The position numbers were made by a program, and so were the translations under genes. From Salibacterium aidingense DSM 18341 (lineage in GTDB: Bacteria; Bacillota; Bacilli; Bacillales; Marinococcaceae), in assembly GCF_000429685.1 (NCBI RefSeq), contig NZ_AUCI01000001.1:124001-188000 (forward strand): a stretch of 64,000 bases of DNA, read 5' to 3'. Shown here in pieces: positions 58,483 through 64,000 of the stretch. Below the pieces are notes generated by a model. It was not told the DNA's origin, ran no database searches, and was given only the letters and a program-made list of their open reading frames with translations. Within the stretch, counting starts at the first letter, position 1. Each line of letters starts with the position of its first letter.

Positions 58483-60351
58483 TCAGGAGCGGGGTTCTTG
58501 TTCTGTTTCTGCCACTGTTTCCTTTGAAATATGCCAGCCGTGGTCCTCTTTTATAGAGCGGCAGACCATTGACCCAAACGTTAAGGTTGCGCCGGCACCA
58601 ATGACGAGATAAGGCGGGAGAAAGGTCGATTCAAATACCAGCATAATCATACCAAACCCCCACCAAAACAAGCCAAATGCCATAACAAAAGGCAGGATGG
58701 AAGAACTGGGCATATGAATGGAAGACAGCGGAGCTGCGGGTTTCATTCTACCGTCTCCGTGTATTTTTTCGTAAAACCAAGGATCCAGGGACCGCACCTG
58801 CGGAATTTGCGCAAAATTATATTCCGGAACCGGGGATGGTACGGCCCATTCTAATGTTCGGGCATCCCATGGATCGCCGGATTCCACTCTTTCCCCCCGG
58901 AACGCCGAATAGACGATGTTCAGGATTAATACTACGATCGCTGCGGTCATTAAAAATGTACCCATCGTGGAAATGAAATTGTAAGTATTCAACCCTTCGC
59001 CGTCCATGTAAGTGGAATAGCGGCGCGGCATACCTATAATCCCAAGAATGTGCTGCACAAAAAATGTCAGATGAAAGCCGATATACATTAACCAAAACAT
59101 GAGCTTTCCCAACGTTTCATTCAGCAAATGGCCGAACATTTTTGGATACCAGTAGTACAATCCGGCTAAAATGCCGAGGACAATACCTCCAATAAAAATA
59201 TAATGGAAATGGGCGACAACAAAATACGTGTCATGGTATAAGTGGTCTACCGGTGCCATCGCAACCATTACCCCGGTCACTCCGCCAAGCACAAAGGTCG
59301 GAATAAAAGAGGAAGCACACAGCATAGCGGTCGTAAAGGTAATTTTTCCGCCCCACATCGTAAACAGCCAATTAAATATTTTCACCCCGGTTGGTATGGC
59401 AATTGCCATCGAAGAAAGGGCAAAAACCGAATTGGAAATAGGGCCGATTCCAGTGGTGAACATGTGATGAGCCCATACCATAAATCCAAGGAATGCAATC
59501 AGCAGCGTGGCAAATACCATGGCGGTATGGCCGAATAACCGCTTTCTTGAGAAAGCGGGCACCACTTCGGAAATCATGCCAAAAGCGGGGAGGACAAGAA
59601 TGTAAACTTCCGGATGACCGAATACCCAGAATATATGCTGCCAAATCAATACATTTCCACCAGCTTCCACGTTAAAAAACTGACCACTGAACAACCGGTC
59701 CAGCATTAACATAGCCAGCCCAGCTGCAAGAGGTGTGAACGCAAACACAATAAGAATGGAAACGACAAGACTTGTCCAGCAGAATAATGTCATTCTCATC
59801 ATAGTCATTCCAGGAGCTCGCATATTAATAATTGTAACAATAAAATTAATCGCGGAGACCAATGTACCGATCCCGCTAACCTGCAATCCCAGCACATAAA
59901 AATCCATCCCCAGCATCCCGTATTCTCTTGTCGATAGAGGAGCGTAGGCCGTCCAGCCTGCATCAGGCCCTCCGCCAAAAAACCAACTGACGCTAAGAAG
60001 CAGCCCTCCGAAAAAGAAAATCCAAAAAGCCAGAGCGTTCAGAAATGGAAAAGCCACATCCCTGGCCCCGATCTGGAGCGGAATAATGTAATTCATAAAG
60101 GCAAATATCAGTGGAGTTATAGCTAAAAACAGCATGATTGTGCCATGCATGGTAAGCAATTCATTATAGGTCTGACCGGATAGAAAAGAATTTTCTGGAT
60201 ACATCAGCTGAATTCTCATCAACAGCGCCATCATTCCTGCTTTTATAAAAAACAGGGTTCCTGCTATTAAGTATAATATTGCTATTTTTTTATGATCGAC
60301 AGTAGTCAGCCAATCCCAAAGGACACTTTTGTTTTTCTGAACGGCTTCCAT
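58483..60351 (-). CDS. ctaD: Haem-copper oxidase subunit I (ctaD-like), stand-alone
   Basis: 622 residues, about 14 membrane helices. Haem and CuB ligands are present: His in LLTMHGTIMLF, the HPEVYILVLPAFG motif with the cross-linked Tyr, HHMFTTG (two CuB His) and VVAHFHYIFIGG. The proton-path GGVTGVMVAMAPVDHLYHDT segment is intact. The length includes the C-terminal extra helices of Bacillus CtaD. Subunits II, III and IV and assembly genes are absent here, with terminators on both sides. It would need partners encoded elsewhere. ATG 60351 follows GGGAGG. Confidence 0.9.
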   Translation of the reverse strand: MEAVQKNKSVLWDWLTTVDHKKIAILYLIAGTLFFIKAGMMALLMRIQLMYPENSFLSGQTYNELLTMHGTIMLFLAITPLIFAFMNYIIPLQIGARDVAFPFLNALAFWIFFFGGLLLSVSWFFGGGPDAGWTAYAPLSTREYGMLGMDFYVLGLQVSGIGTLVSAINFIVTIINMRAPGMTMMRMTLFCWTSLVVSILIVFAFTPLAAGLAMLMLDRLFSGQFFNVEAGGNVLIWQHIFWVFGHPEVYILVLPAFGMISEVVPAFSRKRLFGHTAMVFATLLIAFLGFMVWAHHMFTTGIGPISNSVFALSSMAIAIPTGVKIFNWLFTMWGGKITFTTAMLCASSFIPTFVLGGVTGVMVAMAPVDHLYHDTYFVVAHFHYIFIGGIVLGILAGLYYWYPKMFGHLLNETLGKLMFWLMYIGFHLTFFVQHILGIIGMPRRYSTYMDGEGLNTYNFISTMGTFLMTAAIVVLILNIVYSAFRGERVESGDPWDARTLEWAVPSPVPEYNFAQIPQVRSLDPWFYEKIHGDGRMKPAAPLSSIHMPSSSILPFVMAFGLFWWGFGMIMLVFESTFLPPYLVIGAGATLTFGSMVCRSIKEDHGWHISKETVAETEQEPRS

Positions 60352-60416
60352 TTTTTTCAACCTCCCGACTCCATTGTTGACATCCTGCCACGTAGTTATA
60401 CAGGGAGACGGGCACA

Positions 60417-60456
60417 AAAAAAAGAGCAGCCAGCACTTTCAGCTGACTGCTTTTTC
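60417..60456. terminator. Hairpin upstream of ctaD
   Basis: AGCAGCCAGC and GCTGACTGCT pair with one mismatch around a 7-nt loop, with A and T runs on the two sides. It ends the minus-strand lipoprotein/small-gene unit. Confidence 0.8.
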
Positions 60457-60484
60457 CCTTAAATACAATATAAAATAATAGCAG

Positions 60485-60679
60485 TTAGGATTCCTTAATC
60501 GTCATCAGTTTAACGGAATGAGGAAATAAATCCTCTTTCAGCTTATCATAAAACTTCCTAGCCTGACTTTTGCATTCGAACATGATTTCCTGATTATCAG
60601 TGTTTTCTTTGTATGAATCCAGCTCGATTTCGTTGCCCTGCTGATCTACGGCTACAATTAAATATTTTTCATTTTCCAT
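60485..60679 (-). CDS. Small protein of unknown function
   Basis: 64 residues: MENEKYLIVAVDQQGNEIEL then SYKENTDNQEIMFECKSQAR and KFYDKLKEDLFPHS. One Cys. It has AAAGGAGGGC before the ATG and overlaps the end of the upstream lipoprotein gene by 22 nt, so the two are co-translated. No family recognised; the beta-then-helix pattern looks like a compact alpha/beta domain. Confidence 0.65.
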   Translation of the reverse strand: MENEKYLIVAVDQQGNEIELDSYKENTDNQEIMFECKSQARKFYDKLKEDLFPHSVKLMTIKES

Positions 60680-61092
60680 GTTTCTGCCCTCCTTTCTCCA
60701 TTTACTTCCCTGTCACAGTCAGTGTGCTGGTTAATAAATGCTTTAATCTCTGTATTGTTTTCTTTCCCCTCGTATTTGGCCATGACTTCTGTACCTTCCA
60801 AAACATATAAGGAAGGGAAACTTTTAACATCCAAGTATTTGACCATCTCCTCCTCTTGGGAAGATATAATCTTGATCTCTACATTCTTCCTGCTGCACTT
60901 ATTATTTTTCTCCAGTAATGCGTTATAGTAAGGTTTTTCATCTGATAAATTCTGTTCGTCTGAGAATAAAAGCATGGATGTCTCTGCATCAAGTTCCTTT
61001 AACATAGCGGGCTGACTCTGTGCGGCGCATGCGGCCAACGGCAGTATCATGAAGGAAATCATTGCCAACCACCGCATTATTGTATTCGCCAT
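60658..61092 (-). CDS. Thioredoxin-like lipoprotein without CxxC
   Basis: 144 residues. A short hydrophobic signal ends LPLAACAAQ, a lipobox. The rest follows a thioredoxin fold: a strand with LLFSDEQ, a Cys in NKCSRKNVEIKIIS, then YLDVKSFPSLYVLEGTEVMA with the cis-Pro loop. The redox CxxC is not present where expected; only single Cys residues occur. It may act as a membrane-anchored thiol chaperone or bind a partner without redox work. It shares a unit with the small protein downstream. Confidence 0.7.
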   Translation of the reverse strand: MANTIMRWLAMISFMILPLAACAAQSQPAMLKELDAETSMLLFSDEQNLSDEKPYYNALLEKNNKCSRKNVEIKIISSQEEEMVKYLDVKSFPSLYVLEGTEVMAKYEGKENNTEIKAFINQHTDCDREVNGERRAETWKMKNI

Positions 61093-61327
61093 ATTGGTAC
61101 TTCCTTTCTCTGACGTCCGGGCACCCGCGTCTCGTTTAACTGTTTATTTATATACCTGTTCTTTGGAGCAGTAAAACATAACTAGAACAGAAAAACACAA
61201 TCTAAAACTTTTTAACTACATTTAAAGACTTATGAAAATTTTTATGTTTATGAGCACAAAGACCCGGGTATACATGGATAAGTGAATAAACCCTTTCCAC
61301 GTCAGAAAACAAAGGAGAAGAGAAAGG

Positions 61328-61534
61328 ATGGAGTTTTTTTCTCGGCGGACATCTTCTTATTGCAGCGTAGTGGAACAGAATGTAGCTATGGAATTTTCTT
61401 TCTTTATTTCCCACGGAGACCTCCAATTTTGTGCCACCTGTACCGGTGTCGAAGAAAAATGCCGGCATTGTCCGATCATTGACTACAATGAGCGATATCC
61501 TCCTCTTCTTAAAAAAAGGCTGCCTTCTCCTTAA
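61328..61534 (+). CDS. Possible small Cys-rich protein
   Basis: 68 codons from ATG 61328, preceded by AAAGGAGAAGAGAAAGG. It contains a knuckle-like CATCTGVEEKCRHC with four Cys (35, 38, 45, 48), plausible for zinc binding. The last eleven codons run through the left arm of the strong terminator at 61511, which is unusual for a gene. No family recognised. Confidence 0.4.
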   Translation: MEFFSRRTSSYCSVVEQNVAMEFSFFISHGDLQFCATCTGVEEKCRHCPIIDYNERYPPLLKKRLPSP

Positions 61535-61546
61535 GGCAGCCTTTTT
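61511..61546. terminator. Terminator after the metal-efflux operon
   Basis: AAAAAAAGGCTGCC and GGCAGCCTTTTT pair around a 10-nt loop, directly after the CDF stop; usable in both directions. Confidence 0.92.
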
Positions 61547-61547
61547 C

Positions 61548-62444
61548 TTATTCCTGCGCTGTTAAACTGCAGTCTTCGGCGCTGAATTCTGTTTCAATCG
61601 TTATATGCTCCAGCGGATAATGGTGCAATGCTTCTTTTATCGCTGTTTTTACATGCATGACTTCTTCTTTGCTGATGTCCTCACAGAGCACGACATGGGT
61701 AGAAAGCACGTGCTGTTCTCCATCCAGCGACCAGATATGCGTGTGGTGGGTATCTTCGACGTTTGGGATACGTTGTATACTTTTTTCCACCTTTAAGGCA
61801 TCCATTTCTTCCGGGACCCCATCGAGAAATATAAACAGCGTTTTTTTCAAATTCCTTAATACGTTGATTAAAATATAGAGGGTGATTAACACAGAAAGCA
61901 GCGGGTCGAGAATGGCAAAGTCCCAAAACATCATAACCACACTCACAATAAAGACAGCGACCCAGCCGAGCACATCTTCAAGCAAATGCCAGGACACTAC
62001 CTTCTCGTTCATGGTTCTGCCGGACTTCATTTTCAGAACAGCGGCTCCATTGACAGCCATGCCAAGCAGAGAAAGCATAAGCATTCCGCCAGCATGAGGA
62101 GTTTCCGGGTTCAACAGCCTGGGAACGGCTTCAGATAGCACAAATAAAGAGCCGGCAATTAATACAAGGCTGTTGACGAGCGCTCCCAGTAAAGAAAACC
62201 GGCGGTAACCGAAGGTAAAGGTATCATTGCTCCGCTGCTCTGACTTATTCTGCAGCACCCATGCCGTGCCAAGCGATAGGGAATCTCCCAAATCATGAAT
62301 GGCATCTGAAATAATGGCCATGCTGTTCGTCAAAATGCCGCCTATCAATTCAATGATCGTAAAACCGAAGTTTAGGAAGAATGCCGTTTTTATATTGGAT
62401 TGGCTGTGATGATGATGGTGATGGTGTTGGTGTTCATGGCTCAT
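61548..62444 (-). CDS. czcD: Cation diffusion facilitator (Zn/Cd/Co efflux)
   Basis: 298 residues. The N-terminus is a His tract (HEHQHHHHHHHSQ), followed by six membrane helices. Transport-site motifs are SDAIHDLGDSLSLG (His, Asp, Asp) and WHLLEDVLGW. The cytoplasmic C-terminal domain (about 205-295) has HTHIWSLDGEQHVLSTHVVL with metal ligands. It expels zinc and related ions by proton exchange. ATGA overlap with the ArsR-family regulator upstream marks a two-gene operon. Confidence 0.92.
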   Translation of the reverse strand: MSHEHQHHHHHHHSQSNIKTAFFLNFGFTIIELIGGILTNSMAIISDAIHDLGDSLSLGTAWVLQNKSEQRSNDTFTFGYRRFSLLGALVNSLVLIAGSLFVLSEAVPRLLNPETPHAGGMLMLSLLGMAVNGAAVLKMKSGRTMNEKVVSWHLLEDVLGWVAVFIVSVVMMFWDFAILDPLLSVLITLYILINVLRNLKKTLFIFLDGVPEEMDALKVEKSIQRIPNVEDTHHTHIWSLDGEQHVLSTHVVLCEDISKEEVMHVKTAIKEALHHYPLEHITIETEFSAEDCSLTAQE

Positions 62445-62845
62445 TGACCATCTGCCTCCACTGCCTGTTCTTCTGTTTCCCGGACGGATACTTCCTGCTG
62501 GTGATGACTGGCAAGGGTTACGATATCTTCTACATGGCTGTCATCCAGAGAATAGTACACCAGCTTGCCCTCTTTCCGGTATTTCACCAGTCCCAACTTA
62601 CGAAGATAACGCAAATGATGGGAGGTGGAAGCAATGGAAGCATCCAGCAGATTAGAAGCATCACAAACACATAATTCTTCTTCGGCTGCAAGCGCCAGCA
62701 GAATTTTCATCCGGTTTTTATCAGCCAGCCCTTTAAACATCACCGCCATACGTTCTACTCTTCGGTTATCAATGGACACGTGAAGCCGTGCTACTTTTTC
62801 TTCATCCACGCAGGTAACTTCACATATATCATTAGGTTTGGCCAT
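62441..62845 (-). CDS. cadC: CadC-type ArsR-family metal sensor repressor
   Basis: 134 residues from ATG 62845 with GAAGGGA upstream. Cys8 and Cys12 (CEVTC), and Cys59 and Cys61 (ELCVCD), reproduce the four-Cys Cd/Pb/Zn site of CadC at nearly identical positions. A winged helix SIASTSHHLRYLRKLGLVKY binds DNA. The His/Glu-rich C-terminus may hold the regulatory zinc site. It represses itself and the CDF gene via the palindrome at 62893-62912. Confidence 0.92.
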   Translation of the reverse strand: MAKPNDICEVTCVDEEKVARLHVSIDNRRVERMAVMFKGLADKNRMKILLALAAEEELCVCDASNLLDASIASTSHHLRYLRKLGLVKYRKEGKLVYYSLDDSHVEDIVTLASHHQQEVSVRETEEQAVEADGQ

Positions 62846-62892
62846 TCTATCCCTTCTTTCCGCCTTGCTCTTATCTACATACATTATACTAT

Positions 62893-62912
62893 ATTCAAGC
62901 GGATATTTGAAT
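62893..62912 (-). promoter_or_regulatory. CadC-type operator
   Basis: ATTCAAGCGGATATTTGAAT, with ATTCAA / TTGAAT arms, resembling the CadC/CzrA operator core TCAAATAAATATTTGA. It lies 47 nt before the regulator start. Confidence 0.75.
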
Positions 62913-62928
62913 GTTTAAAGGAAATAAA

Positions 62929-63342
62929 TTATTTTCGTGTTTCCATTGCTTCGTTTAGTTTTTTCATCTCGTAATAAAAATAGACATAAAAACTCATCCA
63001 AATCACAATATATAATAGAAGAAATAAGGCAGCAGCCACGAGAAAACCGGAGATGGTAAAGGGAATCCAGCCCACTACAAAAGACAGGACAAAATAAAGG
63101 ATGGTAACCGTGAAAAAGTGGAGGATCGTACGGGTAACCAGGCTCCAGTCTTCCTTCGCAAAGATCAGAGCCCCGACGCTGAAAAACCATCCGCAGAACA
63201 TATTCCCCAGCGAATTCACTACGAATCTGCCGCCGTCCAATTCTGTGTATCCCCCAAATCCAATCATCCCAAAGTAAACCATGACACTGATAAACGCACC
63301 AAAACTAATGCCGGTATAACTGTAAAATAACAAGGTCTTCAT
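62929..63342 (-). CDS. DUF3021 membrane protein
   Basis: 137 residues with four membrane helices; GISFGAFISVMVYFGMIGFG and MFCGWFFSVGALIFAKEDWS match DUF3021. Such proteins are encoded behind LytTR regulators in Firmicutes and are thought to sequester or modulate them. Only 1 nt separates it from the regulator gene. Confidence 0.85.
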   Translation of the reverse strand: MKTLLFYSYTGISFGAFISVMVYFGMIGFGGYTELDGGRFVVNSLGNMFCGWFFSVGALIFAKEDWSLVTRTILHFFTVTILYFVLSFVVGWIPFTISGFLVAAALFLLLYIVIWMSFYVYFYYEMKKLNEAMETRK

Positions 63343-63343
63343 G

Positions 63344-63796
63344 TTATCCCTTTCCTTTCCACTGAATTTTTTTCTTTATATTCCCTACATATTTTCTGGA
63401 GACATACTCTTTTTCACCGGTGCGAAAATAAACACAGAGCGATCCGCTGAAGGAAGCTTCAAACTGCTTTAGTTCATCCAGGTTGGCAATTACTGATTTG
63501 GATAAACGGACAAAACGATCGTTTGGCAGTTTTTCCTCTAATTCATATAATCTTTCCTTCATTTCAAATGTTCCCTGCCGGGTGGCAGCCATCACAGTTT
63601 TATTTTCCGTATATAGATAAATCAGTTCCTCCGCACGGAAAATGTGGCGGGTCTCCCCCTTCATTCCGGCAAAATACGTTCGCTCCTTTTCTTTCAGCCG
63701 GTCGATCAGCCGATCGATCTCCTGATCCCAGACCTTGGAACGAATCAATACTTCCAGCTTTTCGAAGGCTTCATCAATCTCTACATTGATTTTCAC
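63344..63796 (-). CDS. LytTR-family DNA-binding regulator
   Basis: 150 residues. The C-terminal LytTR domain (about 45-148) contains EELIYLYTENKTVMAATRQG, RFVRLSKSVIANLDELKQFE and EKEYVSRKYVGNIKKKI. The N-terminal part is a short helical region without a receiver domain, so it is not phosphorylated by a kinase in the usual way. Pairs with DUF3021. A direct GAGGGTGG precedes the ATG. Confidence 0.9.
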   Translation of the reverse strand: MKINVEIDEAFEKLEVLIRSKVWDQEIDRLIDRLKEKERTYFAGMKGETRHIFRAEELIYLYTENKTVMAATRQGTFEMKERLYELEEKLPNDRFVRLSKSVIANLDELKQFEASFSGSLCVYFRTGEKEYVSRKYVGNIKKKIQWKGKG

Positions 63797-63980
63797 CAGT
63801 CCACCCTCCTTTGATGTGTCCCTGCCAGTATAAAGAAGGGAGTACCAAATCGTACAGCTGTTTTTGCCAAGTGGTGCAAAACGGAGGCTGAAATGTATCC
63901 ATCTGCGAATAAGAAAATGGATTAATAAGGGGGCGGTTTCGGGTAAAGACTACAAATAAAAGAATGAGGGAGGGAACAAA

Positions 63981-64000
63981 ATGAAGGAAGTCCAGGAAGA
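63981..64000 (+). CDS. Start of a plus-strand gene, cut by the window edge
   Basis: ATG 63981 with GGGAGGGAACAAA directly upstream; only MKEVQE is visible. It diverges from the LytTR gene and could be its target, but that cannot be told here. The preceding 180 bases are promoter region. Confidence 0.5.

Overview
The window looks like the chromosome of a low-to-moderate G+C Gram-positive bacterium of the Bacillales, most likely a salt-tolerant or halophilic Bacillaceae-type organism. The evidence is Bacillus-style Shine-Dalgarno sites (AAAGGAGG), a TPP riboswitch ahead of tenA-ykoEDC, NagR/YvoA-like operators, a CcpA-like cre box, a SigB-like promoter ahead of a CsbD protein, a BCCT osmolyte carrier, strongly acidic secreted proteins and an SLH-anchored surface protein. 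The species cannot be named from this sequence alone. No rRNA, tRNA or CRISPR array was seen.

Layout. 1-3.3 kb: end of a flavin reductase-like gene, two paralogous unknown genes, a small Cys protein and a double-DUF2294 protein. 3.4-9.3 kb: an N-acetylglucosamine regulon (PTS transporter on +; nagA-nagB-nagR on -) with two matching NagR-type operators, plus a SIS-domain protein. 9.5-16.5 kb: BCCT carrier, IclR regulator with a membrane protein, the KDG branch (kdgK, kdgA) and an ATPase. 16.5-21.4 kb: aroD-aroK, a SEC-C protein, a zinc ribbon and a DUF624 protein. 21.4-30.5 kb: a carbohydrate island with two sulfatase-like hydrolases that lack the formylglycine motif, an AraC regulator, a Gfo/Idh oxidoreductase, a TIM-barrel isomerase and a sugar ABC importer without its own ATPase. 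30.9-34.9 kb: riboswitch-controlled thiamine-precursor salvage.

34.9-46 kb is the most interesting metabolic region. One minus-strand cluster holds a TRAP transporter, RidA, a D-threonine-aldolase-like fold-III PLP enzyme, an M20 deacylase, threonine-synthase-like and threonine-dehydratase-like fold-II PLP enzymes, a creatininase-like hydrolase and a class I aminotransferase. A DauR/YheO-type regulator lies at its head. The combination suggests catabolism of a hydroxy- or D-amino acid derivative. It partly resembles the beta-hydroxyaspartate cycle, but this exact set is not one I recognise.

46-51.3 kb: an MMPL exporter with its MarR regulator, then a decayed stretch. A 909-bp segment there carries a Doc toxin and AbrB-type antitoxin between perfect 18-bp terminal inverted repeats flanked by a 3-bp TAC repeat. 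It splits a MarR-family pseudogene and contains no transposase, so it looks like a mobile toxin-antitoxin cassette. 51.3-55.8 kb: AEC carrier, SMP-30 lactonase with a 2-hydroxyacid dehydrogenase, a GGDEF relic, CsbD and an esterase. 55.9-64 kb: an SLH-anchored C69 peptidase homologue with Ser at the Cys nucleophile position, a lone cytochrome oxidase subunit I, a thioredoxin-like lipoprotein, a cadC-CDF metal efflux operon and a DUF3021-LytTR pair. The last bases start a further plus-strand gene.
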